A stretch of DNA of 64,000 nt from Nelumbo lutea (GCA_022828595.1 JAKGHH010000001.1:145533017-145597016), one strand, 5' to 3'; counted from the stretch's first letter, positions 22,767 through 35,421 are shown. Made by a program: numbers and translations. The notes: generated by a model from the sequence alone, not told the origin.

Positions 22767-22790
22767 TCAATTGCCCACCACTCCCTGTGT
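22767..22790 (-). other. Polypurine tract of the Gypsy element
   Basis: On the minus strand a purine-rich AGGGAGTGGTGGGCAA precedes the 3' LTR start TGGAGGG. Position and composition fit a plus-strand primer site. Confidence 0.6.
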
Positions 22791-23055
22791 TGGGGGTGTT
22801 GACCTAGCATGGGGAGTTCACGGTGCACCAGGTGGATTTGGCTCATTACTCATGCCACCCTATCAGGCAACCTGTTAGTCAGACCGGTCTGGCGCTCGGC
22901 TCACTCGAAAGAAAAACACGGGCTGCGTACAGCTCACGTACAGATGCCACATGATCTGGACTTCGCAGACACCAAAAAATGCGCTAAACTGATTTCACCT
23001 CGAGAGCCTCGTAGCCGGTTTTCTTGAGAACCGTCAGACCGCTTCGATCTTGACC

Positions 23056-23085
23056 ATTGGTGCTCGGGCCTAGCGGCTATAAATA
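23056..23085 (+). promoter_or_regulatory. Core promoter of the antisense gene (TATA box, inverted CCAAT)
   Basis: TATAAATA at 23078-23085 sits in a GC-richer context, with ATTGG (inverted CCAAT) at 23056-23060. The first candidate ATG is at 23257. The orientation is opposite to gag-pol, so the box would drive the antisense gene. Confidence 0.5.
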
Positions 23086-23256
23086 GTGGGGGAACTTAGT
23101 CAATATCTATGACCACTAAGTATCCTTCGTCAAGCTTGAGCTCACGTTTGGAGTATTCAGCTCGGGTCTTCTAGCTCGTCTAGTCCTAGTTCGGTTGTGT
23201 TTTTTCTTGGTGAGTCCCCGAGCTTCCCTTTCTCCTTTTTCAGTTTGTTTCTTTCA

Positions 23257-25363
23257 ATGTCTAGTGGGGATAGTCTCTTAGACGAGCCCGAGGTGAGTAC
23301 CTCGGGTCAGGGTGACCCTGCTATTGCCCAGCCATCCCACGAGGCATGGGTGACCCTCAGGTAGGCTGGCGTCCACCTTCCACCGAGATCGGGTGCCAGA
23401 TCAGTTTGGGTCATCCACTATGACGCTGGAGAGACTTCAGCACCTCATCCAACAATTCAACCTACCTCAAGAATACTCATAAAGTCTTCCTACCGGCAAC
23501 TTCCCTTGGGAGCACGGTCCGGATGAGATCATGGTCTTTAGGGAGCAACTTGTCGGCAGACTTCATCTCCCTCTTCACCCCCTTATCCCGAGGTGTTGAG
23601 ACACTTTAATGTCACACTGGACCAGCTCCACCCAAACTCTATTCAAAACGTGGTCAGGACTATCTCCCTTTGTTTCGAAGACGCCCTTCCCTTAGATATA
23701 GACATACTTTGCTCTATTCCATCAATAAAGAAGAGTGCCTCGAGTGTTCTCCCTGAGCATAGGCGGACCTACTATTTGTCCCCTCGCCCGGGCTTCAAGT
23801 TGTTACACAAATTCCTAAGTAAGGTCATGGCCTAGAAGCGGAACTACTTTGTATTCCGGAGCAACACAGGGTGGCCCTTCCTTACAAGCTGGAGGGTGGC
23901 TACTCAAGTCCCCGGCATTACTCTCGACAAGAAGACGAGGGAAACACTCCACTCATGGGCTTAGGTTGGGTTCGATCACAAGGATTATATTGCCAAAAGG
24001 AAGCTCATTCAAGTTGGTTTGAGCCTGGGTAGGTCTATTTTACTTTATCGTCTTGCTTAATCAGCTTAGTGTTTTCAAGCTTACTGACGTCGAGATCTAT
24101 TGCAGGTCCCATTGAAGAAGAGAGGAAGAAGCGAACCACCAAGAAGGCGTGCATAGAGCCCCCAAGTACCCCCACCCTTGAGCCCGACCTCCCACAAGTT
24201 CCTTCTTTGGGGCTCGAGCTCCCACAGGCCCCTATCTCGGAGCCCAAGATCCCTAATGCCCCTCCAGTGATAGATTTGGAGGAGGACTTACCATCTCAGG
24301 AGCCTGAGGTGGCGGCAGAGCCAGTTGCTGAGCCAGTTGGGGATGCTGTCGAAGTTCCTAATCTCGCCGAAGCTGCTGCTGAGGCTTCCGAGGAGTCGGC
24401 TTATCATGCTGCTGAGACGGAAGTGTCCAGCTCGAGGAGCCAGGAGGAGGAGAGCATCCTGATCCCCCAATGTAGCCTCCAAAAAAGTAAAGGAGCTGTC
24501 TACCCCGCAGAGGTTATAGACTGGGTTGATCTCACCCCTAGTCAGCTCGGGGCCCGCGCTGCAACCCACTCTTTGGTGGTGAGTTCACACTCTAAGAATC
24601 ATCATTTTCCCATTCTTTCATTCTTTTCTCTTTTCTTTGGTACTAACCGACCTCCTTTTGCTAGGTGAACACCGCCATGCATTCATTGACCCTTCAGTCT
24701 AACAGATATCTGAAGCAAGTTTTGGCTGCCGAAGAGTCATCTTGCATAGCCCATACTGATCTGAGGGCAGCTCGGTGTAAGATCCATCAGTTTGAAGGGG
24801 ATGCTGCAACTCAGAAGAGTTTCATTGAAGTTCTGCTATCAGAGAAAGAGGAGCTAGCCCGCAAGAGGGACAAGATAAAGGCTGAAGTGAACGGGCTCAG
24901 AGCAAGCCAAGAGGCCTTAAAGCTCGAGGTGGAGAGCCTCAAGGCAGGTCAGGAGGCTTCGCAGCTCAAAGTGCGAAACCTTAAGGAAGCCAAGGGGGCC
25001 CTAGATTACGAGGTGGAATACCTCAAAGCTGACATCAAGGAGAAGACTGAGATCTTCGATCAAGCTCTCGGGGAGATGAAGGTCCAGGCCATCATTGACT
25101 ACGTCAAATCATCTAGGTTTGATGACGTGATGTTGTAGGTCTACCATAGGGGGTTTAAGCTCAACAGATGGTTGATAAGGCAAACATACCCTAACCTCGA
25201 CACAAGTGCCATCACCACCTGGAGGATCATGGACGAAATGGCCCTCCAGGCCATGGATGACCCAAACTCCGAAGAGGAGGGCAGCAATGAGGAGCTTAGT
25301 GCTATCGACCAGGCTAATACCCCCAAAGAGGCCCCATGTGAAGTCGACAAGCCTTCGAAGTAG
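23257..25363 (+). pseudogene. Antisense extra gene of the Tat Gypsy element (putative gypsy-type transposon domain plus coiled coil)
   Basis: Putative ATG at 23257 (MSSGDSLLDEPEVS). The first exon carries a region resembling the Pfam family 'Putative gypsy type transposon' (LPLHPLIP, LRHFNVTLDQLHPNS, YYLSPRPGFKLL, KRNYFVFRSNTGWPF, then IAKRKLIQVG). Likely introns are 24029-24105 (GTAGGT..TTGCAG) and 24579-24664 (GTGAGT..TGCTAG). Exon 2 is a Pro/Glu-rich acidic linker. Exon 3 (from 24665) is a heptad-rich coiled coil of about 100 residues. After a TAG at 25136, related sequence continues to PSK* at 25363. Stops in exon 1 (23365, 23833) and one frame change near 23590 show decay. The role is unknown; such extra frames are known in Tat elements. 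Confidence 0.65.
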
Positions 25364-25397
25364 TTGTGTGCTCCTTGCACTCTGGTCCTGTGTGAAG

Positions 25398-26411
25398 TCT
25401 ACACATCAGCCACAAGGGTTTAGCCTATCCTTTGTTAAAAGGCCTGGCCGAATACACTGTTATGGACAATGCACCGCCTGAAACCCATCAAATGGGATCT
25501 ATGGGCCCAACACTTACCCTAAGTGGTCCCTAGGCCAAGCCACCTTGTAACACCCAGGGACTGTGGGTAGATGCAAGATTAGCCCATCAGGTATTATCCT
25601 CAATGGTCTTACACTTAACCTCTCAACCCATAATGATCATACACTACCCGACAAGAGAGGACCTCTCCCTCGGCTGCAAGGAACAGTGTTGCACTCTCTC
25701 AAATATGGATCCCGGGAATTAAAACCTTTTGCAAATCATTTTGAAACCATAATATATATATACTTTTATATCTCATATAAAATATATTTTGCAAAACAAA
25801 TTTCAACGATTGAAATCAGTTGCCGATAGTCTTGGTTTCCATCAGTGAGAGTGCATCCCCGATCATTACCTTTGTCCGACAAAGGGGCTGATCCTGTCAC
25901 TATGATCACCCACTCAGATGAATTCTCAGACTGTCCCAACATACCCAGGTTTTGACCCCCGCTAAGGATCACACTGATTGGTACATCAAAGACAACCCAA
26001 TCCAACACCAAGTGTAGTATCATAATCGATTCTAGGGGTCGGGTGTAACTTTCTAGTTTTGCCCATCAATCTCCAAGGTCCAGGGCAATACTGAAAATCT
26101 GGTCCAGTTTAAAGATTCAATTAATCCTACACTGTATGTTCCTTCGGTCTAACCCGGTAGCTGAGAAAAGCCACCCCAACCGACTTGGTGGTGCCACAGT
26201 GTCAGCCTTGTCAGGATAGGTCTCCCCAGACCGACCCACTAGTTGTGAACATTCTAAACTAACATGAGTCTCATTAAGTGTCCAGTTTAAGGGTATTAAA
26301 TAGAAACATACTAAGGGAACATGAATCAAATATGCACATTTATTCATTTACAATAAACTCATAAAGTACATCATCTTGATTGAAGCTAAGGGCATTCAAA
26401 ACTGTTTAACA
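25398..26411 (-). repeat. 3' LTR of Copia element IV, truncated
   Basis: On the minus strand it starts TGTTAAACAG (26411) right after the polypurine tract GCAAGTGGGAGC. Only the first ~1 kb of the LTR remains; the rest was lost at the junction with the Gypsy element. Confidence 0.8.
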
Positions 26412-26419
26412 GCTCCCAC

Positions 26420-27825
26420 TTGCACTTAGGTCCAATCAGGTACTTGCCGGAGTCCTACATTTTTCATGTGTTTCTCAAACACTTTCTATGATAGTGGCTT
26501 AGTCAATGTGTCTACCACATTCTCCTCTGATGCTACCTCTTAATATGATCCTCCCGTAGGTCCAGTGTCGTCATACAACAGTGGAATGGGTGATGTGCTG
26601 AATTCCAAATTCAGGAATGAACACCTTCATTCATAAGGCAGCATCACTTACGGCAATGTGTTCGGCTTGTGTTGTGGACTGTTAATTTGCTACTTAGGAC
26701 CCCTGTTTGCTAACATTCAGGAAACAGCACACGATCCTATCGTGAAATCATATCTAGATGTAGATTTTCTATCATCTGAATCCGACTAGAAATCAGCATC
26801 AGTATACCCTTGGATCGGTAATGAATTACCATCGAATACTAGACAAAACTCTTTTGTCCTTCGAAGGTACTTAAGTATGTTTTTCACAGCAGTCCAGTGC
26901 TCCTGTCCTGGGTTGGCCTAAAATCTGCTTACTACACTCACTGCTTGAGCAATGTTAGGACGAGTGCACAGCAGGGCATACATGATGCTCCCTACAGCAG
27001 AGGCATAGGGAACGTCTTTCATGCCATCAATCTCCTCAGAAGTCTTGGGAGACATCTTCTTGGAGAGAGTGACTCCGTGCCTAAAAGGAACATTTCCTTT
27101 CTTGGAGTTTTCCATGCTGTATCTTTCATGGAGAATTGCTGTGAATGTCATATTTAAACTGTAGTTAACATTCCTACATCATTCCCAATGAGTAGAATGT
27201 CATCTACATATAGAACCAAGAAGGTAACCTTATCTCCACTGTACTTCCTTTAAACACAGGGTTCATCCGAATTCTGCTCGAAGTCAAACGATTTGACAAC
27301 AAAGTCAAAACAGATGTTCCAACTTCTAGAAAATTGCTTAAGTCCATACATGGATCTATTGAGTTTACATACCATGTTTTCCTGACCCGCAACTATGAAG
27401 CCTTGCGGCTGCTGCATATAGATATCTTCAGTAAAATCTACATTCAGGAATGCAGTTTTGACATTCATCTGCCAAATCTCATAATCATGGTATACTGCTA
27501 CAGCTAGCAGGATCCTAATGGATTTAAGCATGGACACAGGCAAAAAAGTTTCCTCATAATCGATGCCCTCTTTCTGAGTGTACCCTTTCGCCACAAGATG
27601 AGCTTTGAAGGTCTCAACCCTACCATCGGGGCCCTTCTTCCTCTGGTAAATCCATTTGCAACCGATTGCTTTTACCCCGGAGGGCGGATCTACTAGAGTC
27701 CAGACTCCATTGTTCTCCATTGAGTCCATCACTGCTCTCATGGCCTCCACCCACTTTTGAGAATCTATGTCCAACATAGTTTCTGCGTAAGTCACGGGAT
27801 TCTCCTCACTAGTTAAGGTTTCCAC
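26420..27825 (-). pseudogene. pol: Copia pol, reverse transcriptase and RNase H part, of element IV
   Basis: Reverse transcriptase starts near 27825 (TSEENPVTYAE, WVEAMRAVMDSM, GCKWIYQRKK, FLNVDFTEDIYM). It is open to about 27250, and the YVDD motif is readable at about 27190-27218. RNase H is recognisable at 26918-27151 (SKKGNVPFRHG, EEIDGMKDVPYASAVGSIMYALL) and then decays towards 26420. It is less interrupted than the copy in element I through the reverse transcriptase part, but frameshifts and stops still disable it. Confidence 0.8.
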
Positions 27826-27837
27826 TAGGTAACTATC

Positions 27838-28371
27838 CTAGTCATAACCATAACGGACTGGTGGCTTGGACACCCGAGTGGATCTTCTAGGTTGGTCACT
27901 ACCTAGAACTTGTGAGACATCTCCGGTTGCTCCTGAGCTCTCCTCATCAAGAACAATTTCCTGATGATTGGTGTCCAGGATGTAATCAGTCTCCAAGAAT
28001 TGGGCATTTTGACTGCAGAACACTTTCTGCTCACTTGGGTCATAGAATAGATAACCTACAGAGCCTTTTGGGTAACCTACAAATATGCAACGACTAGTTT
28101 TGGATTCCAACTTGTCTGCACTCATTCTTTTAACGTGTGCTGGACAACCCCAAATCTTCAAGTGTCTGCACTTGGTTTCTTTCCGGTCCAAAGTTCATAT
28201 GGAGTGTTCGGAACCGATTTGGTTGGAACCCGATTCAGCACGTAAATTGCAGTTTCTAATGCATAACCCAAAAGGATGTGGGTAACTCTGAGTGTATGAG
28301 AAGTGATTAGACCATATCCAATAAGGTCCTATTCCTCCTCTCTAAAACACCGTTAAGTAGTGGTGTAGCAG
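27838..28371 (-). pseudogene. pol: Copia integrase C-terminal half of element IV
   Basis: Minus-strand frame with KCRHLKIWGCPAHVKRMSADK, LGYPKGSVGYLF-type residues (here FVGYPKGSVGYLF) and the intact RRSTRVSKPPVRYGYD segment that is missing in element I. Upstream it reads RRNRTLLDMV-type integrase residues, with mutations, up to the solo-LTR insertion point at 28371. Confidence 0.75.
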
Positions 28372-29968
28372 TGATGAACCTACAATTTATCTATATTTTA
28401 TGAGGTTTTTGCATGAAATTTTATGCTGGGTTAATTAGATTTTGCCCTATTTTAGCTTGATTGCAAGAAAGATTTCAGGGGGAGCCAAATCAACAAAAGA
28501 AGGCAAAAGCAAGAGAAGAAAGCCCAAAATTTATCAAGTTCAGCCCGGCCCAGCCATGAGAGCAAGGGAGTTTCATTCGGCCCAAGTAGTGCAAGCTAAC
28601 TCTTTGGAAAACCCAAGGGAAAAAGCCTAGCAAGAAGGAAATTTCGGCCCAGCCCATTTTTAGCCTAAATAACAGCCTAGAGTGTAGCTCACATGAGCTC
28701 AAAAGCAAGCTAAGTTGTAGCCCAAATAGCAGCCCAAAGGGAGCTAGGGGCGGCAACTCCTAGAAGTTTCTTGAAGAGAAGGAGGGAGCACTCTAGAAGG
28801 TTCATGAGGGGCGTAATACACCCAATTCTAGAGACTTCAAGAAGGGGCAAGAGCCCCCTTGAAAAACTATATAAGGAGGCCTCTAGGAGGGGGGAGAGGT
28901 GTTCAATTGCTTGAGAGGAAGGCTCTCCCACTCTTAGAGGTTCGGCCACCTTGAGAGAAGAGAAGAGAAGAAGGCTAGAAGCAAGGAAGAAGAAGAAGAA
29001 GGGCTGAAGGAAATTCAAGACAAGCAAGCTAGAAGAAAAGGTGAGTTCGAATTGAGGGTTTGTGATTCAAAGATCTTTTGTAATAAATCATTTGTAGTTT
29101 CATTCTCTTTTGATTTGAATTCAGTTTCTTTGTTATATTTTCTTTCTTCTTTCTCCTTGTTTCCATTCTTCCTTGATGTATTTCAGCTTGTAAAATTTCA
29201 GTTCAGCAATCTAATTCTTTTTGATTCATTCAAATGGTCATGAATTGTACTTGAAGTTTCTTGAATAAGGGTGTTATTGTAGATTAATTCGGCCAACTAA
29301 CCTTCAAAACTCAGATCCGAATTCTCAGATCTGAGATTGCAAGATCTGAATTGCTTGAAAGAGAATTCAGATCTGCAATTTTCAGATTGGTCGAATGGAT
29401 CTAAAGCTTGGAATTCCTAGAGTGCTTGAGAGAGACTCTAGGAATTCAGATCTACTATTCAAGAACTGAATTGAGTGCAAGGTTAGAGATAACTTGCACA
29501 ATTCAGTTGGTGATCAATTCAGACTTGAATTGATGCCTTAGAAGTGTTTGAAGAAATGCATGCATGGGGATTAGATTCTTGCTAGAGATAGAAGAACCGT
29601 CACTCATGCATAGGATGAACATGTGCTTGAAAGAGGCTGTTCATGACCTTGGGGTTTCACCAACCCAAGGCTCAATCATGATTTATTCGAATGATCCAAA
29701 TTGATAGATTGCTAAATTATGAGATTGACATTTACTGCTTACTCTTCTAACCTGATTTGAAGGCAATTGGGCCAATGATTTAGATAGATTTTAATTTAGG
29801 ATTTTTTAGCTTTCATTAAAGTTTTGATTTATTTGTTGATCAGATAAGAAGTGCTCAATTTAGTATTGGTAATTGTTTCCTAAATCCTCGTGGAAACGAT
29901 ACTTCACTCACTACTTTATTACTTGAACGGCTAGTGCACTTGCTAGTGTCACAATGAGCCACACATCA
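28372..29968. mobile_element. Solo LTR (1,597 bp) with a 5-bp target duplication, inserted in Copia integrase
   Basis: The insert begins TGATGAACC, ends ACACATCA and is flanked on both sides by AGCAG (28367-28371 and 29969-29973). The uninterrupted sequence in element I shows where it entered. TG..CA ends, 5-bp inverted termini (TGATG/CATCA), a 5-bp target duplication and no coding sequence make a solo LTR. A TATA box (ACTATATAAGGAGG, about 28866) fits + strand transcription. The 3' end (AACGATACTTCACTCACTAC, about 29894) resembles Ty3/Gypsy LTR ends in plants (inference). Confidence 0.85.
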
Positions 29969-29973
29969 AGCAG

Positions 29974-31000
29974 GAGGAGCTAATTGTGATACTATCCCAT
30001 TGTCCTTTAAGTAGTCCCTGAATTCGTCAAAGAAATACTCGCCACCTCGATCAGATCAAAGGGCTTTAACTTCTCTCCCCAACTGTTTCTCGACCTCTTG
30101 TCTAAACTCTTTGAACTTTTCAAAGGATTCGGACTTGTGTCTCATTAGGTACACGTAACCATATCGTGAGAAATCATCTGTGAAGGTGATGAAATACACA
30201 TGTTGATTTCGTGTCCTAACACTCAGGAGACCACATACATCAGTATGTATTAGGTCAAGTGTGCCTGTACATCTTTCAAGCTTACCGTTAAATGGCCGTT
30301 TTGTCATCTTGCCTTATAGGCAAGGCTAACAGGTGGGAAGATCTTCTATAGTTAGAAAATCCAAAGGACCACCCTTTACCAACCTTGTGATTCGGTCAAC
30401 ACCGATGTGGCCAAGTCGGTAATGCCACAGACACGTGGGATTAATTGTATCACGGGCTCTCTTTTGGGGATTTCAGCCGACGTAGTTTCGGTTATGTTAG
30501 TTTCTAGAGAAGGATGTAGAACATAGAGACCGTTCTCCAGTTCCCCGTATGCGATAAATCTGTTATTTCTTTTAATAGTAATCGTATTACTTAAGAAGAC
30601 AGAATAACCATCTGCACACAGTTTTGAAACAGAAATCAAATTTCTTCTTAAATTTTGTACATAAAGACAATCTTTAAGTACAATTTTTCCTTCTCTAAAA
30701 ATTAACTCCACAGTTCCTATGGCCACGACTGCAACAGTTGCAGTAGTCCCCAAGTAGAGAGTGACTTCTCCTTCACTCAGCCTTCTACTTACCTTGAACC
30801 CCTGCAGTGAGTTACACGCATGAGTTGAAGCCCCGGAGTCAATACACCATGACGTAGAAGATACCAATAAATTGGTTTCTATAACACAAGATTCAAAATT
30901 ACCTTTCTTGGATTCCAAGTAGGCAGGATAGTTCCTTTTCTAGTGGCCGGCCTTCTTGCAGAAGTGACAAGCATCCGATGCTTTGTCTTTCTTCTGCTTC
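29974..31000 (-). pseudogene. pol: Copia protease and integrase N-terminal part of element IV
   Basis: Minus-strand order: CCHC knuckle near 30960 (CHFCKKAGH, then a stop where W is expected), protease with the intact CIDSGASTHACNS motif (about 30840), the conserved KDCLYVQNLRRNLISVSKLC segment (30665 region), GAG-pre-integrase, and the integrase core with LIHTDVCG and SDRGGEYF. A TGA replaces the CGA codon before SDRGGEYF at about 30053. The reading frame then runs into the solo LTR. Confidence 0.8.
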
Positions 31001-31020
31001 TTATCCTTAGTGGCTTTCTT

Positions 31021-31689
31021 CTAAGGCTTCGTTGCCTTCCTCTTTCTCTTGCCCGTCTTGCTAGCTTCAATAAGCATAACTATAGGCTCAACCTTTCTAA
31101 TCAATTCTTCATCTCTTTGCAACATATTGCTGAGCTCTTGTAAGCTGACATTCAGCTTGTTCATGTTATAATTCATGATGAACGGATTAAAGGAAGGAGT
31201 CAAAGAATTAAGAAAAGCATCTATCTGGGTTGCAAGGTCCAGCCCGGATCCAAGAGCCTTCAGTTTGTTGATGTATCCCATCATCCGAAGATAATGATCG
31301 TGAACTTGTTGGCCCTTGGACATTTGTGTGGTCATGAACTGTTTCAAGACCTTTTGTCGAGTAGAACGATTCTGCTCTTCATACATCGTTCTGAGACTAT
31401 CCAATATGTCCTTGGCAAGTTCGATCTGATTAGACTGCCTCTGCATTGGGTTGTGTAAGGAGGCAATGATGTAACACCGGGCGAGGGAGTTTTTCTCCTC
31501 CCATTCCTGATAGTCTCTACTTCGGGTCTCAGAAGCCCTGTCACTCGGACGATCCGGGGCAGAATTCTTTGCCACTTTGTCCAGCTTTTCAGAAGCTAGG
31601 ACCAGCATAAGGTTCCTGTACCAGTCGGCATAGTTTGGGCCCTTAAGCTTGTTGTCGTCAAGAAGCTTTGCAAATGATCCATTTGCCAT
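31021..31689 (-). pseudogene. gag: Copia gag of element IV
   Basis: 222-residue frame from MANGSFAKLLDDNKLKGPNY, with the same capsid layout as gag at 14159 and about 85-90% similar by eye. It ends in a basic tail (KTGKRKRKATKP) at a stop; the zinc knuckle follows beyond it on the same strand. It is the most intact gag in the window, but pol downstream is disabled. Confidence 0.8.
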
Positions 31690-33008
31690 TTTCTAATAAA
31701 AGAGCAAACAGCAGTCCACAACCTAATTTGATTCATGTTCATTTCATAAATATGGATTTTAATATACGATCCATTTCCATTTATTCATCTCTGAGATTTC
31801 CCTCCTTTCTCAATGACGGAGACTACGGGTTGTCTCTGGAAATGTGGGAAATCACATAGGGTGCATGGAAACAACTGTTTCAGCTGCATAACCCCACCAC
31901 CTTTCTGTGAAGGATCATATCCACTCATCATATGAGTTTTCTCTTTGACCTCTGTCGGACAAGGTTCAGAGCCATTTTCAGGTAAACATTTCTGTCTAGT
32001 GAGTGCTTACCCATCATGTTCGTGAACGCCAAGGTACCGTGAGAGAGTTCCCATTTTCTGGTGAAGCCCCTCCCACATCGGCCTATGACGCCCCTATCAT
32101 CTTATGAAGCACTTAGACAAGCCAAACAGCAAATGGATAGCCCATTTTCTAGTGCGTTTCCTCATTACTAAAGGACCCATCCTTATGCTAATGATGGAAG
32201 GCCTTTAGAGAGTTCATCATATGAATCTCCCTATCACGTGCACTCATATTGCTGGAGGGAATAGTTAATTATGCCCTAGTTTGATTTAGGTCAAATCAAA
32301 GTGGCTCCCACTGACTTTCATAAAGTCAGATTTTGGTGGGCCTTAAATCGGCTAGGGTTCCGCACGTAACCTCTTGATGAGGTGTGGGGCCCACCACTGA
32401 GGGAGGTCATCCAATGACCAGAAGGGACACCATGGCAATGATGTGCATTCAGCCATGGTGTGCGCAAGAGCCACTGTCAAATGAGCATGGGCCAAGCACT
32501 TATGGCCCATGTACGCAGCACATCACACATCCAAACATCTCATGCAGGGATAAATTGATCCAATCAATTAATTATCTGTAAGGCCCATTGGAAGCCCGTT
32601 AAAAAATCCATAATATTAACCATTAATATTATCTAGGTATATGGGCTGAATTAGGGTTGCCCAGTTCGACGTATACAGCTTTATCCTTCGAAGCGGGATT
32701 TTAGCAGTTTTAACTATTTAAAACTGAGCCTTTACAGGTTGGGCCAAATTAACCATTTAATTAAATATCAATCCTCAAGCCCATTAGTGGGAAAAATAGG
32801 GCTGACTTTCAGCCTTGATTAAACCCTAGATTTGGTCCAAACAGTTTGAACTAATCTTGGTTCGAATGGGTCTAGGGTTTGATCTTTAATTAAATCCTTA
32901 ATTCAAGAAAATAATATGAAATTAAATAACTCATAAAAGAAAATCAAGAATCAGTTAATCAGGGCTGTTCGCAGACTCCATCCTGCAAAATAGAGGTTAG
33001 ATCACAGA

Positions 33009-33058
33009 TTGCAGTTTCATAAACTGCAAATCGTAGATAGCGAATGTCTCATCTGCGA
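33009..33058 (-). other. Paired stem-loops in the leader of Copia element IV
   Basis: On the minus strand, TCGCAGAT pairs imperfectly with ATCTACGA (hairpin 1), followed by TTGCAGTTT-ATG-AAACTGCAA (33009-33029, hairpin 2). In hairpin 2 a T-A pair of the element I copy is replaced by C-G, keeping the stem. Confidence 0.5.
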
Positions 33059-33466
33059 AATCTCCTTCTCTGCGCCGCCATCTTCGATCCAAAAATAAAA
33101 ATAAATAGAAATCCAATTTCTATTAATAATTACATTAGATCGAATGCCTATACATTGAGTCTAAAAAAATATCATTTATAGACCAAATGTAATAAATAAA
33201 TTCAAGAAACTGCAAATCTTGCAGTTCTCCCTGTGCAAACCAAGAATTCGATCTCCTATTGTACGAACAGCCCATAAATCAAGAAAATCATATAGAACTA
33301 TTCTAAACAATAATCAGATTTATATAAAATTAATTTCAGATTATTTGCCCATCAGTTTTGGGAACAAATTTCCCAAAACCCATATCTGCGCAAATTGGGT
33401 AGAACGCCTTCTCCCTATTTGCATAGGTTCAGATCTGAAATAGAATGGTTTAAGATTTGAACCATA

Positions 33467-33478
33467 GCTCTAATACCA
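33467..33478 (-). other. Primer-binding site of Copia element IV
   Basis: Minus strand TGGTATTAGAGC, one base different from the other copies (TGGTATCAGAGC). It lies next to the LTR end at 33480. Confidence 0.85.
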
Positions 33479-33479
33479 C

Positions 33480-35421
33480 TAAAGGGATAGGAAATCCATC
33501 ACATGGATGCCCAAAGATTGCGGAATAAGGGGGCGAATTTCAAAAAACAATTCTCTCCCTTCAACTAGGAATCAAATTCCCCATTTAGAAAATCATATTT
33601 TCAATGATCATTCTTGAACCATAAACTGAACCAGATCTGAACCAAAAGGAGTAAGGAGAGATAATACCTGATACAGAGAAGTAGTATCTCCCAATGGAGG
33701 TGTTCATGCCCAAGGAATGATCCAAAATCTGCTCTGACTGAAGATGGCGCAGTGCAGGGTGGAGCAGAATCAGTAGTGTTCTTACAAAAGAACTTGATCC
33801 TTCTCAAGAATCACCTGGATGGGTTGTAAATACAACTCCCACCAATCTTTTCTCCAAAAGATTGGAATCAAGATCCAATCTTGATTTCTCCCAAGAACTG
33901 GAGATCGAACTGCTGTAGGTGGCAGCTGTAGGAAGGAGGTGGCAAGAGAGTATTTGCAGGGTGCAGAATTCTCTCTTCTGTGATTTCAGCTCTGAAGACA
34001 ACACTATCTATTGCTTGCTTGTGATTGTGTCTAAAGGCTGCCGCCCCCTCTTCCTTTTATAGACTTAAAGGGATCAACTCCTAATCCCATTAGGGTTGCT
34101 AACCCAAAACATATATGGATTAGAAGTCCCTTTAAGATAAGGGATAATCCTTATCCTATCTGTAAATTAGATCAGTCATCTCCTAATCTAATTAGAAAGT
34201 TTCCAGATCTAAATCTTATTTAGATCTTGGACTCTCTAAGTGAATAGGGTGTGAACCCAATCCTATCAACTGATCCATCTCAGAATTCGCCTCTTAAGTG
34301 ACTAATCAAATTAGCCTATTTCGAAATGGGCTTAAGGCCCATTTAAGGTTACATATTCATTTAGCCTTCCAAACTGCTGCCCAGTTGGGATTCCTTGTAT
34401 GGCGTGGGACCCAAACATTGATCTACACATCAGCCACATGGGTTTAGCCCAGCCTTTGTTACAAGGCCTAGCTGAATACACTGTTATGGACAATGCACCC
34501 CTTGAAACCCATCAGATGGGCTCTATGGGCCCAACACTTACCCTAAGTGGTCCCTAGGCCAAGCCACCTTGTAACACCCAGGGACTGTGGGCAGATGCAA
34601 GATTATCCCATCAGGTATTATCCTCAATGGTCTTACACTTAACCTCTCAGCCCATAATGATCATACACTGCCCGACAAGAGAGGACCTCTCCTTCGGCTA
34701 CAAAGAACAGTGTTGCACTCTCTCTTGTATGGATCCCGGGAATTTAAACCTTTTGCAAATCATTTTGAAACCATAATATATATATACTTTTATATCTCAT
34801 ATAAAATATATTTTACAAAACAAATTTCAACGATTGAAATCAGCTACTGGTAGTCTTGGTTTCCATCAGTGAGAGTGCATCCCCGATCATTAAAGATAGC
34901 CAAATCCGATTGAAATCACCCACTCAGATGAATTCTCAGACTATCCCAACATACCCAGGTTTTAACCCCCGCTAAGGATCTCACTGATTGATACATCAAA
35001 GATAGCCAAATCCGACACTTAGTGCAGTATCATAATCGAGTTTAGGTGTCGGGTGTAACTTTCCAGTTTTGCCCATCATTCTCCAAGGTCCAGGGCAATA
35101 CTGGAAATCTGGTCCAGTTCAAAGATTCAATTAATCCTACACTGTATGTGCCTAGGGTCTCACCCTAGTAGCTGAGACAAGCCACCCCAACTGACTTGGT
35201 GGCGCCACAGTGTCAGCCTTGTCAGGATAGGTCTTCCCAGTCCGACCCACTCGCTGTGAACATTCTAAACTAACACGAGTCTCATTAAGTGTCCAGTTTA
35301 AGGGTATTACACAAAAAATACCAAGGGAACATGAATCAAATATGCACTTTTATTCATTTACAATAAACTTATAAAGTACATCATCTTGATTGAAGCTAAG
35401 GGCATACAAAACTGTCTAATA
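33480..35421 (-). repeat. 5' LTR of Copia element IV
   Basis: Full-length LTR-B of 1.94 kb. An intact TATA box lies at 34054-34061 (TATAAAAG on the minus strand). The outer end reads TATTAGACAG on the minus strand, with the terminal TG mutated to TA, and abuts the LTR fragment at 35422. Confidence 0.85.

Larger units (their letters stand above)
25398..35421 (-). mobile_element. Copia element IV (LTR-B family), minus strand, nested in the Gypsy element
   Basis: 3' LTR 25398-26411 (outer half missing), polypurine tract at 26412, pol (minus) 26420-31000, gag 31021-31689, leader to about 33466, primer-binding site 33467-33478 and 5' LTR 33480-35421 (1.94 kb). It carries a solo LTR of another element at 28372-29968 inside integrase. 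The left junction with Gypsy sequence shares TCTACAC. The outer LTR truncation and the loss of Gypsy integrase show that insertion was followed by deletion. Confidence 0.85.

Noticed and set aside
28372..29968. Possible gene in the insert within Copia integrase
   Set aside because: Frames are short and the ends, target duplication and TATA box fit a solo LTR.
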